Shown here piece by piece: positions 27,799-38,298 of a stretch of DNA of 64,000 nucleotides (within the stretch, counting starts at the first letter, position 1; each line of letters begins with the position of its first letter). The stretch is taken from the NCBI RefSeq assembly GCF_014145635.1, contig NZ_JACHTC010000003.1:274926-338925 (forward strand). The letters run 5' to 3'. The notes under the pieces were generated by a model that had not been told where the DNA came from, did not search any database, and saw only the letters and a program-made list of their open reading frames with translations. Source of the DNA: Myroides sp. WP-1 (GTDB lineage Bacteria > Bacteroidota > Bacteroidia > Flavobacteriales > Flavobacteriaceae). The position numbers and the translations under genes were made by a program.

Positions 27799-30217
27799 AG
27801 TTTATATATTTCAGTGTGTTTATGCGAGTTGCTTGTAGGGCCTTCCACAATACCAACAGGATAGAAAAAATCATTAAGCTAATAAATGCTAATAGAAAAG
27901 GCCAAACGGTAATAGATATACGATAAACAAAATCCTCCAACCAACGTTGCATTAAATAATAGACGGGAAAAATTGAAATTGCGAATCCCAAGGTACAATA
28001 CAACAGAAAACGAGTAGATAATTTAACCACTAACTCTCTTGTATTTGCTCCTAAGACTTTTCGAATAGCAATTTCTTTGAGTCTGCTTTCAATGCTAAAC
28101 GATACAATAGCCATTAATCCAAATAGTGCAATAAACATCGATACCCCCATCAAACACATGAATAGCGTACGCTGATATAGTGTTTTTTTGTAACTCTTCG
28201 CGAAATCTTCATTGGCGAATTGATATTCCATGGGATAGGTATTGTCCACGCGTTTAGTCCAAAAAGTCTCCAATTGAGCTAAAGTTTCTTGTACATTCTC
28301 ACTACTTATCTTAACAGAAATGGTGGAAATTAAACCCGTAAACCAATTGACAGAGTTGGGCATAAAATAAGTTACAGGAGAAATTGTTTGCGAAAACCCT
28401 TCGATTTTCATGTCCTTAACCACTCCGATAATTTCAAATTCTCTATCATTCCACCTCATTTTTTCCCCAATAATTCCATCGGAGAAATTAAAGGCGCGTT
28501 TATACGTTTCATTCACCACTATTTTATTAATACTATCTGAAGCTTGTAAACGATCAAAAAATCTACCTTCAAGCAGTTCTGCATCAAAAACCTTTAAAAA
28601 ATCATAACCAACAGGTACATTTTTACTCTGTCTAGACAACTCGCCAATGTTATTGCTAGATGAACTACCATAACCTACTCCCATAAGCATCGAATGATTT
28701 GTCACAGCTTTTACGCCAGGCAATAGTTGAAGATCTGCTTCTACCCGTTGATAAATACTATTTCTAGCTTGATTATCTTTAATTTGAAAGCGAATATTGA
28801 CTACTTGATCTCCATTAAAGCCAAGGTCTTCTTTTAAGATATGATCGACTTGTTTTTGGATAAAAATAGCGGTTGACAAAAAGAAAAACGCAATAAAAAA
28901 TTGAAAAACCAAAAAGACATTTCGCAAGCGCATACCCGTTTTACTTCGCGCGAAATTGCCTTTTAAAACTTTAATAGCATCAAAAGAAATAACAAATAAG
29001 CTGGGTAATATTCCCAATAACAAGTATACACCTAGGAACAAAACCACCATAACATTACCTAACACCCCTAAATCAAAAGAGAGATCTCGATCAACGAGGA
29101 TATTAAAATAGGGCATCCCCATCTGCACCAATACTAAGGCAATTAGAAAAGACAACAACGTGGTTATTCCTGCCTCAAACATCATTTGCATAAATAATTG
29201 ACTACGCGTACTTCCCACTGCTTTGCGGATTCCGATTTCTTTTGCGCGTTTAAAGCTGTGTACTAATGTTAAGTTAATCGCATTGACCAAGGCTAAAACT
29301 AAAAGTAACAAGGCAGAAAACAGCATAATGTTAATCACTTTATTTACTGTTGGTCCAGCTCCTAACCCAAAAGAATTTGGATTTAAGTACACTTCACGCA
29401 ATACGTTGAAATTCAAAACCATATTGTCTTTATAAAGCGTCTTTATCTCGTCTATGGTCTTGCCTTCTTGTTGCGCATATGCATCAAACACATCTTCGTA
29501 AATCACATCACGCAATTGTTCTTGTACGTCTTGTATTTGGATCCCTTCACGCAATTTGATCAATAAAGTATAATTGTGATCTCCCCAGTTATCTGTGCGA
29601 TTTCGAGCGATTTGATCTTCGGTTAAATAAGAGGTCATTCCTAGAAAAGCTAAGGAACTATTACCCGGAATTTCATACACAAATCGAACGGTTAACATGG
29701 TTCCATCATTGAGTTGCACGAGTTTTCCAATAGGATTAACTCCTTCACCAAACAAACGCGTGGCCTGTCCTTTTTCAAGCGCTAAAGCATCTTTGTAATT
29801 TTCTTTATAATCCATTGCGCTACCATAAATAGCAACAAACGGATAAAACTCAAAGAAATTAGCTTGTTTTTCCTCTACGTTGTACAAAAAATCTGCTTTA
29901 CCCTCAACGACAATACTCGTCTTACTTGAAGAAGTATAACTAAAGTTATACGCCTCTACGATTGTGGGTATTTTTTCTAATTGATTAGCTACAGGAGCAG
30001 GAAACCACGCTTTAAAATAAGATTCTTCTGTTCCTTCAACTTCATACACGATGTCTTTATTAGGGTTCCATTGATCAAAACTGTGTTCATTCTTCCAATA
30101 AAACAGCACAATGATTAGGGCAGCCATCCCAATGGCCAGCCCTAAAATATTGAGTATTGAAAACCAAAAACTTTTTTTAAAATGCCTAAAATAAAGCTTA
30201 AACCAATTAGAAATCAT
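27791..30217 (-). CDS. MacB/FtsX-type ABC permease, sixth and last of six paralogues
   Basis: The 808-residue protein is a duplicated MacB-type permease: TM1 (about 18-40), a periplasmic MacB_PCD domain (about 45-290), three TMs (about 293-410), then TM5 (about 435-455), a second periplasmic domain and three more TMs (about 690-790). Both halves have the cytoplasmic coupling motif, EIGIRKAVGS and EIAIRKVLGA. FDQWNPNKD follows TM1, as in most paralogues. It ends KYINYE, the one copy with Asn in the shared tail. It has no ATPase domain and must use the ATPase at 43870-44574. It sits between a GIN gene and TolC, 7 bp from the former. Confidence 0.92.
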   Translation of the reverse strand: MISNWFKLYFRHFKKSFWFSILNILGLAIGMAALIIVLFYWKNEHSFDQWNPNKDIVYEVEGTEESYFKAWFPAPVANQLEKIPTIVEAYNFSYTSSSKTSIVVEGKADFLYNVEEKQANFFEFYPFVAIYGSAMDYKENYKDALALEKGQATRLFGEGVNPIGKLVQLNDGTMLTVRFVYEIPGNSSLAFLGMTSYLTEDQIARNRTDNWGDHNYTLLIKLREGIQIQDVQEQLRDVIYEDVFDAYAQQEGKTIDEIKTLYKDNMVLNFNVLREVYLNPNSFGLGAGPTVNKVINIMLFSALLLLVLALVNAINLTLVHSFKRAKEIGIRKAVGSTRSQLFMQMMFEAGITTLLSFLIALVLVQMGMPYFNILVDRDLSFDLGVLGNVMVVLFLGVYLLLGILPSLFVISFDAIKVLKGNFARSKTGMRLRNVFLVFQFFIAFFFLSTAIFIQKQVDHILKEDLGFNGDQVVNIRFQIKDNQARNSIYQRVEADLQLLPGVKAVTNHSMLMGVGYGSSSSNNIGELSRQSKNVPVGYDFLKVFDAELLEGRFFDRLQASDSINKIVVNETYKRAFNFSDGIIGEKMRWNDREFEIIGVVKDMKIEGFSQTISPVTYFMPNSVNWFTGLISTISVKISSENVQETLAQLETFWTKRVDNTYPMEYQFANEDFAKSYKKTLYQRTLFMCLMGVSMFIALFGLMAIVSFSIESRLKEIAIRKVLGANTRELVVKLSTRFLLYCTLGFAISIFPVYYLMQRWLEDFVYRISITVWPFLLAFISLMIFSILLVLWKALQATRINTLKYINYE

Positions 30218-30224
30218 ACTTCAA

Positions 30225-31037
30225 CTATTTGCTTACTTTTTCAATTTTTCCTCCAGATGATTTGGTCACCTCAACTAAATTGGCAGATCCATACACCATT
30301 ATTTTTCCTGATGAACTCGCTTTTCCTCTCACCTCATCTGAAACTGTAAAACTCATCATACCTGACGAACTCACTTTACCTTCTAATGTTGTAATTGTCA
30401 TATCTTTTCCATCAATTTTAGCCGAACTAGACGCTTTTGCCGTTACTGCTTTTGCCGTTCCTTCTACTTCAATTTTAGCCGAACTACTTGCGGTTATATC
30501 CATTTTATTCGCTTTTAACTCTACATCAACTTTCGCAGAAGAGCTAACTTCTATAGCTGTATTATTGGCTACTTGGAATTTTCCTTCAATCTTAGCTGAC
30601 GAACTCGCTGATAAATCTAAATTATCCGCTTGAATTAATTGTGTATTCAAACGACCAGAACTACTCGCCGTTGCTGTAAAATCTTTAGTAACTACTTTGT
30701 TGGTCAGGTTTAATTTAGCCGAAGATGAAACATATGCTCCTGAAAGTGTCGGATTACTTACTTGCACATGAACCGTTCCTCTTTTATAATTAAACATTCC
30801 TTTAGGCGTTTCGAAATACACTTGTAAAACACCATTTTTAACTTCTGTTTTTACATACTCCATGTCTTTGGCATCTTCTACCTCTACATCTACACTTTTA
30901 CTTCCTCCATAGGTAAAGTCCAGCTGTATGTTACTAGATACCTTTACGGCAGAAAAATCTGCTACTTGTCTTTTTTCTTGCTTTTGAGCAAATACTGTAC
31001 TTCCAATTAAAAGGAAGATTATCGCTAATTTTTTCAT
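30225..31037 (-). CDS. Periplasmic GIN-domain (DUF2807) protein with SSSAK repeats
   Basis: The 270-residue protein has a signal peptide (cleaved after TVFAQ, residue 18) and a DUF2807/GIN domain, a right-handed beta-helix-like fold. The turns carry a regular motif: ASSSGR, SASSSAKIEG, VSSSAKVDV, ASSSAKIEV, ASSSAKIDG, VSSSGM, ASSSGKI, at about 18-20 residue intervals. It starts with RQVADFSAVKVSSNIQLDF, typical of the family. The biochemical role of GIN proteins is unknown; they are often found with ABC permeases in Bacteroidota. It lies 18 bp after permease five and 7 bp before permease six, inside the operon. Confidence 0.9.
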   Translation of the reverse strand: MKKLAIIFLLIGSTVFAQKQEKRQVADFSAVKVSSNIQLDFTYGGSKSVDVEVEDAKDMEYVKTEVKNGVLQVYFETPKGMFNYKRGTVHVQVSNPTLSGAYVSSSAKLNLTNKVVTKDFTATASSSGRLNTQLIQADNLDLSASSSAKIEGKFQVANNTAIEVSSSAKVDVELKANKMDITASSSAKIEVEGTAKAVTAKASSSAKIDGKDMTITTLEGKVSSSGMMSFTVSDEVRGKASSSGKIMVYGSANLVEVTKSSGGKIEKVSK

Positions 31038-31055
31038 TTGATATATATTTTAGGG

Positions 31056-33470
31056 TTATTCATATTTAATGTGTTGAACAACGTTCATTTGCAGAACTTG
31101 ACGTACTTTAAGGATCAGGATTACCAACGTCAGTAGTATTAAAAATAAAAACGCTACAACAAAGTTAATCCAGCTGATTTCGATGCGAAAAACGTAATCA
31201 CTTAACCAAGCATTGAGAAAATAGTAGCTTGGATAAAGTGCCAAACCAAATCCAGAGCATCCGATCAGCACGTATTGTTTAATTAGTTGCCTCATTTGTT
31301 CATGGTTGGATGCTCCTAAAACTTTTCGAATGGCTATTTCTTTGTATTGATTACTCAAATTAAAAGAAACCAAACTATATAAGCCAAAAAGAGCGATAAA
31401 AACAACCATTCCACTTAGAACCAGCAAGATATTCCGTTCCTGAATAGTCTTGCCAAATAAATTTTTAAAACGTTGATCTAAAAATTCATAGGCAAACGGA
31501 TAGTCTGAGACATTCAATCTCTCATAGGTTGTTTCGATATTACTCAAAATTTGCTCTGTGTGTTTGGGATCAAAACGCACGTAGAGTTCTTGAATATTTT
31601 CATACAACCAAGGTACAGTTTGCATACAAAAGAACAACATAGGTTCATAATCCGTTTTAAGTCCAGCTGTGTGATAGTTGCTCACAATTCCCACAACAGT
31701 AAACACTTTGTTATTCCAATTCAGTTGTTTGCCAACAATATCAGGATCGCCAAATTTATCCTTCAACTTTTGGTTAATCATAATATTGCTAATCGTGTCA
31801 GAAGAAAAGCGGCTGTCGAGCATTCTCCCTTCAACAATTTTGATTCCCAACATCGATAAAAACGCATCATCCATTCCTACATTCATCACTTGTACAGCAG
31901 TTCCTTGATGCGAGATGGAACTAGAATTATATCCAAAACCACCCAAGGGTAAAGAAGTACTTCCGACGGCTTTTATACCTGGTATTTTAGTTAATTCATC
32001 CTTATATGTTTCATAAAAAGAACCTCTTTCCTTTCCATTTTTTGCTGTGGAGAACGGGACAATTAGAATTTGTTCTTTGCTAAACCCTAAATCTTTGTCT
32101 AACATATAGTTGACTTGTTGATATACGATAGTTGTGCCTATGATAAAGAAACTAGCTATCGTAAATTGAATCCCTAACATAACAGAACGCAAGCCAAACT
32201 GTTGTTTTGTCTTGAGTAATTGTCCTTTTAACAAGCTAAGTGTGGAAACCTTTCGCATAATCACAAGCAACAATATTGCTACTAAGCTAGCGAGTACGCT
32301 TACAAAAACAACACCTAATTGCAAGGCTTGAATGAAGTTAAAATTTAGAGCTGAACCTAGAAAAACGCGAAGAAAAGGAAGCGACATTTCAATAAAAACG
32401 AAGCTTACCCCCAATGCTAAACACAAGGTTATACTGTTTTCAACAAACAATTGTCCAAACAACGTTTTATTTGTACTTCCCACAACAAGGCGAATCCCCA
32501 TTTCTCGATGGCGTTTCAGACTCTGTACAAGGGATAAATTGATGTAATTGACCACAGATAACAAGAGAATTGTTACAGATAATCCAATCAAGATATACAG
32601 TCGATTGGTATTAATCGCGTGTTCTAAAGTGCCATTAAAAACACTATTTTCGATCATATGCTGTCCTGACAACGGAAACAAGCGAAAGTGTTCCATACTT
32701 TCTCCTTCATCTGCTAAATACTCCTCTACTGTCTTTCCTTCTTCTTTAGCCAATCGGGTATACACGTGTTCATACATCAAATTCGACATGTAAGATGTCA
32801 CTTGGTCAAGCTGTGCGTCATCGGCGATCTTCAAGTACAAGGTCGCGTTGTAATTGCCCCAATTGTTCTGATTGGCAGCAACGCTTTTCTCTAATCCCGA
32901 AAACAAGATATTTGGCGCAATTGAACTACGCGTATCGCCAAAGGAATAGATCCCCTCAATGGTGTACCACTCGTCTTGATAGCGAATTTTTTTACCCAGT
33001 ACATCAGCGCCAAACAATTGTTCGGCATAGGTATCTAAAACCAATACGCTATTGGGTTTGTCTAGTGCATTACTCCCTTCTACCCAAGCAAAGGGAAAGA
33101 AATCAAAAAAGTTAGCTTGAACAACTAAGCCTTTATCAAAAAACACTTTTTCACCCTCCACCTCTAAACTACCTGACTGATAATTAGACAAATACATATA
33201 CGATTCGATAAGCAGTTGTCCTTCTTTCAAAGCAGGCCCTACGGGATAGGGGGCTAACATCCAAATATCGCCATCACCTAAGTCCGCACTAACCAGATAC
33301 ACCTCATCTTTATAGGGGTTCCATTGGTCATAACGCACTTCTTCTTTGTAGTATAGATACGCTACTAACACACCCCAAAACCCAATGGCTAATCCGAGTA
33401 TAGTTAAGACAAAATATACCTTGTTTTTAAGTTGGTGCGCCCAATATATTTTCAACCAATTCGTAAACAT
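31056..33470 (-). CDS. MacB/FtsX-type ABC permease, fifth of six paralogues
   Basis: The 804-residue protein shares the eight-TM, two-periplasmic-domain layout of the other five. After TM1 comes YDQWNPYKDEVY. The first coupling motif is EMGIRLVVGS (the usual RK is RL) and the second EIAIRKVLGA. It ends QHIKYE. The periplasmic domains are clearly diverged from the neighbours while the TM and coupling segments are alike, as expected if paralogues handle different substrates. It is 3 bp downstream of permease four and 18 bp upstream of the SSSAK-type GIN gene. The substrate is unknown. Confidence 0.92.
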   Translation of the reverse strand: MFTNWLKIYWAHQLKNKVYFVLTILGLAIGFWGVLVAYLYYKEEVRYDQWNPYKDEVYLVSADLGDGDIWMLAPYPVGPALKEGQLLIESYMYLSNYQSGSLEVEGEKVFFDKGLVVQANFFDFFPFAWVEGSNALDKPNSVLVLDTYAEQLFGADVLGKKIRYQDEWYTIEGIYSFGDTRSSIAPNILFSGLEKSVAANQNNWGNYNATLYLKIADDAQLDQVTSYMSNLMYEHVYTRLAKEEGKTVEEYLADEGESMEHFRLFPLSGQHMIENSVFNGTLEHAINTNRLYILIGLSVTILLLSVVNYINLSLVQSLKRHREMGIRLVVGSTNKTLFGQLFVENSITLCLALGVSFVFIEMSLPFLRVFLGSALNFNFIQALQLGVVFVSVLASLVAILLLVIMRKVSTLSLLKGQLLKTKQQFGLRSVMLGIQFTIASFFIIGTTIVYQQVNYMLDKDLGFSKEQILIVPFSTAKNGKERGSFYETYKDELTKIPGIKAVGSTSLPLGGFGYNSSSISHQGTAVQVMNVGMDDAFLSMLGIKIVEGRMLDSRFSSDTISNIMINQKLKDKFGDPDIVGKQLNWNNKVFTVVGIVSNYHTAGLKTDYEPMLFFCMQTVPWLYENIQELYVRFDPKHTEQILSNIETTYERLNVSDYPFAYEFLDQRFKNLFGKTIQERNILLVLSGMVVFIALFGLYSLVSFNLSNQYKEIAIRKVLGASNHEQMRQLIKQYVLIGCSGFGLALYPSYYFLNAWLSDYVFRIEISWINFVVAFLFLILLTLVILILKVRQVLQMNVVQHIKYE

Positions 33471-33473
33471 CTT

Positions 33474-35891
33474 CTATTCGTATTTGATGTATTTCAATAC
33501 ATTTATATGAACCGCTTTGCGTGCTTTAAACCAAACAATAAGCATAATAAAACACAACATCACAACCAAACTCATAAGATAGATAATCCACTCAATATCG
33601 ATGCGATAAGCATAACCACTTAACCAACTTTCTAATAGGTAATAACTTGGAAATAGAGCAAGTACAAAACTAATTACTCCGTAATACACATATTGAAGCA
33701 TCAACTTTTTTAAGAGATGAAAAGAGTTTGCTCCTAGTACTTTGTGAATGGCAATGGCTCTTAATTGACTTTGTATTACAAAAGAAGCAATGGCAAATAA
33801 ACCAAACAAGGCCACAAAGACCACCCCGATACTTAAAGCATTAAACACTTTTCGCTCAAGTAAAACTTGTTCGAACGATTGTGCAAACTGTCGATCTACA
33901 AATTGATAGTTAAAGGTCAAATTTTGATCAATGGTAAATTTTTTCCATTTTTCTTCAATCGCTTTGATGGTTTGTTCGATGTTGTCCTCTTGTTTGATTT
34001 TGACATATACTTTTTCAATACTCCCCATCTTATTCGCTACCCCTTTCATATAAAAATATACCGTTGGGCTTACTTTCTCTTCTAGATTAATGGAATTATA
34101 GTCTTTTACAACCCCAATGATGTTGTATGAACTACTGGTTGTACGCAATGTCTTTCCTAAGGGATTTGCTATCCCTACCTCGCGAACGAAAGTTTCATTC
34201 ACCACAATATGTTGAATGGAATCAGACGCATATAACGGATTGTAACTTCGTCCTTGGACTAGGGGAATTTGAAGAAGTTCAAAATAGCCGTAATCAACTT
34301 GTACCAAGGTATAAACGAAATCCTTGTCGTCAATCTTTCCAGAAGTTGTAGCAGAACCGCTACGTCCAAAAACTTGATCTGATGCAGATACTCCTTCCAC
34401 CCCTTTGATTTGCTCTACTTCTTTTTTGAAAACCTCATATTTTTCTAAAAGCAAGTCATTGTTATACCACCTCAGCGCTTCATTCATATTAAAACTGATG
34501 ATTTGATCACCTTTAAATCCTAAATCTTTATTGAGCATATAATGCACTTGCTGATTAAAAATAAAGATACTACTAACGAAAAAACAAGCAATTGCAAGTT
34601 GGAGAATTAAGAATATCGTTTTGAGCAAAGATCCCTTTTGGGTAGACAAAAAATTACCTTTCAATATTGTAGTTACTTGTTGTCTTGTTATATACAATGT
34701 AATAATCCCTCCTGTAAGTGCAGATATACTGATCAACAATAAAAGAAAATAAACGCTCACCTTGGCGATAGATAGTTCTACTTGTGTGTCGACCATCAGA
34801 TTGAGATAAGGCAACATCATTCCCATAAAAAACACACTAATCCCCAGTGCTATACTCAACGTTAGGGCTGTTTCAAATGCAATCTGTCGCACGATATATT
34901 TTGTACTCCCACCAAATATTCGTCTTACACCCATTTCTTTTGTTCGCGATAAAAACTGAGTAATGGAAAAGTTGATAAAATTAACTACGGCTAAACTAAA
35001 AATAACAACGGCCAATCCCCAAAAAATATAAATCATCTTGAGGTTTCCACTTCCTTCTGGCGTTAGTTTTCCATAGGGACTTAATCGCACAGTAGCTAAA
35101 TCTTTCAAGAATATGGGTGCATTGTTCATTTTATCTTGCTTCATCTCTTCAAGACTTACACCATAGGCTTCGGCCATTGGTGTAAAGAAGTGTTGATCTA
35201 GTAGTACATCAATAGCCTCCAACGTCTGATCGGGTTTGTCCGTTTTGATCAATACTCCAACAAAACGATCTCGCCAATTTGTTCGTGTTGCAATCATTTG
35301 GTCCATCACCGCTATAATCGCCTCCGGCATAAAACTACTTTTTTGATCTCCTAGGGTAAAAACCCCTGTTACAACCATCCACTCCTCATTCATATATATT
35401 TCCTTCCCCAAAGGGTTTACCCCTCTTCCAAAAATTTCAATGGCTTTTTGTTCCTCTAAAACGAGGCTTCGTTGATCTGGAAAAGCGGTTTTTGCAGATC
35501 CATAAACAAACGTATAAGGAAAAAAATCAAAGAAATTACTTTGAGCAGGTAATACCTTTGTGAGCGTGTAGGGAGTTTTTTCATTTTCAATTACTACCTC
35601 ATCATATCCTGTGTAATAGGTAAAATCTTCGATAAAAGGATAGTTTTCTTTCAGTGCTTTTCCCAAGGGGAAAGGCTGGTTGATTGACGCATAATCGTCA
35701 TGATTATTCAACACCATAAAAATTCTATCCTTATCGGGATTTGCTTGATCATAGGCGTGTTCATCTTGATAATTAATTACAGCCATGGTTAGGAGTGATA
35801 AGCCAAAGGCCAACCCCAAAACGGTAAGAATAAAATAAATTTTATTTTTTAACCAATGATAACGATAAACTTTTAACCAATTAATCAGCAT
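33474..35891 (-). CDS. MacB/FtsX-type ABC permease, fourth of six paralogues
   Basis: The 805-residue duplicated permease begins LINWLKVYRYHWLKNK and has YDQANPDKDRIF after TM1, so the usual Trp of the DQWN motif is Ala. Coupling motifs are EMGVRRIFGG and AIAIHKVLGA, where the second has lost the acidic residue and the Arg-Lys pair is His-Lys; this copy may couple differently to the ATPase. It ends LKYIKYE. Gaps to neighbours are 2 and 3 bp. The family exports peptides, lipids or antibiotics or transmits mechanical work across the envelope; which applies here cannot be told. Confidence 0.92.
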   Translation of the reverse strand: MLINWLKVYRYHWLKNKIYFILTVLGLAFGLSLLTMAVINYQDEHAYDQANPDKDRIFMVLNNHDDYASINQPFPLGKALKENYPFIEDFTYYTGYDEVVIENEKTPYTLTKVLPAQSNFFDFFPYTFVYGSAKTAFPDQRSLVLEEQKAIEIFGRGVNPLGKEIYMNEEWMVVTGVFTLGDQKSSFMPEAIIAVMDQMIATRTNWRDRFVGVLIKTDKPDQTLEAIDVLLDQHFFTPMAEAYGVSLEEMKQDKMNNAPIFLKDLATVRLSPYGKLTPEGSGNLKMIYIFWGLAVVIFSLAVVNFINFSITQFLSRTKEMGVRRIFGGSTKYIVRQIAFETALTLSIALGISVFFMGMMLPYLNLMVDTQVELSIAKVSVYFLLLLISISALTGGIITLYITRQQVTTILKGNFLSTQKGSLLKTIFLILQLAIACFFVSSIFIFNQQVHYMLNKDLGFKGDQIISFNMNEALRWYNNDLLLEKYEVFKKEVEQIKGVEGVSASDQVFGRSGSATTSGKIDDKDFVYTLVQVDYGYFELLQIPLVQGRSYNPLYASDSIQHIVVNETFVREVGIANPLGKTLRTTSSSYNIIGVVKDYNSINLEEKVSPTVYFYMKGVANKMGSIEKVYVKIKQEDNIEQTIKAIEEKWKKFTIDQNLTFNYQFVDRQFAQSFEQVLLERKVFNALSIGVVFVALFGLFAIASFVIQSQLRAIAIHKVLGANSFHLLKKLMLQYVYYGVISFVLALFPSYYLLESWLSGYAYRIDIEWIIYLMSLVVMLCFIMLIVWFKARKAVHINVLKYIKYE

Positions 35892-35893
35892 AC

Positions 35894-38296
35894 TTATTCA
35901 TATTTTATATACTCTAATACATTTACTTTTGTTGCTTTGTATGCGCGGCTAACTACGATAGCCAAGGTTAATAGTCCCATAAGCACAAAACAAACAACAT
36001 ATACTTCATAACCTATCTCAATGCGATAGGCGTAATCCTTCAACCATTGTTGTAACAGGTAATAACTTGGAAAAATAGACAAGCCAAAACCGATCACACA
36101 AAAAACAAAATACTGATACGATATTTTTAGGATCAAATGACTCGTTTCTGCTCCTAAAACTTTTCGAATAGCAATTTCTTTTAATCGTGTCCCAATGGTA
36201 AACGAAGACACTGCAAACAAGCCAAAAAGAGCAATAAATAAAACAATATAGCTCAAATACAACATGATCTTTTGATGTGATTTCGTTTGTTCAAACGATT
36301 GCGCAAATTTTTGATCTATGAACGTATAGGTAAAAGGTTTTGTGGTCCCTTTGTTCAACGACAGCCACAATTTTTCTACTTCTGGTATGAGGGCCTCTAG
36401 CTGCTCAACCTTCACTTTCATACTGACATCTTCAAAGAAAAAGTTTCGTTCTTTGGGTAGCGCAAACATCTTTGGACTGATTGAATGCGTTAAACCTGTG
36501 GTATGAAAATCTTGTACTAAACCAACAACAGTCTGATTTGCTAACGTCAGTTCATCTATTGTTTCTCTGTTCAATTGACGAAGTAAACTCTCATTAATCA
36601 ATACATTTTGTTGCATGTCATTTGAAAATTGCTTACTCAAATAACGACCTTCTTTCAACTTCACTTGCATCATTTCTAAATATCCCTCCTCCACGTGAAA
36701 GACCTCTGCTTTTACATTTTTCCCTTCAAAGGGAAAGAGCATTAGATGTCTACTTTTTTCTTGCTCACTATAATCTAAATCCGTCATACCTACTTGTTCG
36801 ACTCCTTTGATTTTTAGTGCTTCTTGTTTAAAGGTTAAGTAAGTCGTATTACGCAACGCTGGATCAACTCCTTCCATAAAGGGAAAAGCAATAATCTGAT
36901 CTCCTTTAAAGCCGAGATCTTTAGTAGTCATGAACTTGACCTGTTGATAGATCACATAGGTTCCCGATATAAACCAACACGCAATAGCAAACTGAATCAC
37001 TAAAAAACCATTTTTCAATAAACTCCCTGCTCTACTGCGATGAAAATCACCTTTTAATACATTCAACACCTTGTAGTTTGCTCGATACAACGCGGGTATT
37101 AATCCGCCAAAAATTGAAAGCAGTACATAAATACCCAATAGTACGACTAGTACCTCAGTAACTCGAACTTCAATATCAGTTGCTAAAAACACATTAACTA
37201 TAGGCACAAACCAAAGCACAACAGTAATGCTTAGTAGCATTGCGAACAGAACAACAACAGTATTTTCAAAAAGAGCTTGTTTCATAATTGTTCTTTTATA
37301 TCCACCTAACACTTTTCGAATACCTACTTCTTTTGCTCTAGACAACGACTGTGAAAGCGATAAATTCACATAGTTAAAAAGCGATAACACAAATAGCATC
37401 CAAGACAGTCCAACAATACTGTATAACAAGTTTTTCTTCACGCCTGTTTCTGGTAAAACCACTGCACTAGAATTCGTAAAATGTAAATCCAACAAAGGAT
37501 GTATCACCATTTTTCTGTTGTGAATGCCGTTGGTTTTTTCTTCAAAATCACCCCAAGCAAACCCTTCACTTTTTGCCAAAGGTTTTAAATAGTAATCCGT
37601 ATAAATAGCTTCCGCAGCTTGACTAAGTGCGTCTCCTTGCTTTGTTTTTATCAAAACGGATGAGGCGCTATAGTTCCAAGTATCCAATAATTCTTCTACA
37701 ATAAATTGATGATCGTTAACTACTGCATCGGGCATAAAGCTACTGCGCTTATCTTCTAAGTCATAAACAGCTATAACCGTATAAATCTCATCATCTACAA
37801 CAAGTTGTTCTCCTACAGGATTTACACCCTGACCGAAAAGAAGCATCGATTTTTCTTTTTCTATAGCAATTTCACGAGGGTTTTTAAAGATACTTGACGA
37901 AACGCCATATACCAGCTTATAAGGAAAAAAGGAAAAAAAACTTGCATTGGTTTGCAAAGCCTTCTCAAAAGTGAACTCCTTTTTTTTGTACCCAACTTCA
38001 GCGGGGAAATACCCACTGTATAACAAGTAATCTTCTACAAAACTATTTTTGTCTTTGAGCAATCGAGATAAAACATAAGGCTGAAAACCTGAAGAGAATT
38101 CCTCCCCTTGACTTTCTAAAAAATAAATATGTTCTTTATTCTCATTCCATTGATCAAAAGATCGTTCCTCATGCCAATACAAGGTAGAAAATAAAACTGC
38201 TGTTATACCAATAGACAGGCACAGCATATTCAACAAGAAATAGGTCTTATTTTTCTTACTGTGATAGATCCATATTTTCAACCAGTTATTCAACAT
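35894..38296 (-). CDS. MacB/FtsX-type ABC permease, third of six paralogues
   Basis: The 800-residue duplicated permease has FDQWNENKEHIYF after TM1 and coupling motifs EVGIRKVLGG and EIAIRKVLGA. Its C-terminal 44 residues differ from those of permease two at only a few positions, and the last 67 bp of the gene are almost identical to that paralogue at the DNA level, indicating recent duplication or gene conversion. The periplasmic domains have diverged much more. It ends EYIKYE. Intergenic gaps are 2 bp on both sides, which implies tight translational linkage. Confidence 0.92.
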   Translation of the reverse strand: MLNNWLKIWIYHSKKNKTYFLLNMLCLSIGITAVLFSTLYWHEERSFDQWNENKEHIYFLESQGEEFSSGFQPYVLSRLLKDKNSFVEDYLLYSGYFPAEVGYKKKEFTFEKALQTNASFFSFFPYKLVYGVSSSIFKNPREIAIEKEKSMLLFGQGVNPVGEQLVVDDEIYTVIAVYDLEDKRSSFMPDAVVNDHQFIVEELLDTWNYSASSVLIKTKQGDALSQAAEAIYTDYYLKPLAKSEGFAWGDFEEKTNGIHNRKMVIHPLLDLHFTNSSAVVLPETGVKKNLLYSIVGLSWMLFVLSLFNYVNLSLSQSLSRAKEVGIRKVLGGYKRTIMKQALFENTVVVLFAMLLSITVVLWFVPIVNVFLATDIEVRVTEVLVVLLGIYVLLSIFGGLIPALYRANYKVLNVLKGDFHRSRAGSLLKNGFLVIQFAIACWFISGTYVIYQQVKFMTTKDLGFKGDQIIAFPFMEGVDPALRNTTYLTFKQEALKIKGVEQVGMTDLDYSEQEKSRHLMLFPFEGKNVKAEVFHVEEGYLEMMQVKLKEGRYLSKQFSNDMQQNVLINESLLRQLNRETIDELTLANQTVVGLVQDFHTTGLTHSISPKMFALPKERNFFFEDVSMKVKVEQLEALIPEVEKLWLSLNKGTTKPFTYTFIDQKFAQSFEQTKSHQKIMLYLSYIVLFIALFGLFAVSSFTIGTRLKEIAIRKVLGAETSHLILKISYQYFVFCVIGFGLSIFPSYYLLQQWLKDYAYRIEIGYEVYVVCFVLMGLLTLAIVVSRAYKATKVNVLEYIKYE

Positions 38297-38298
38297 GT

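Noticed and set aside
30229..30633. 134-codon plus-strand ORF with repeated Leu/Asp/Glu pattern
   Set aside because: It is the antisense reading of the SSSAK repeats in the GIN gene.
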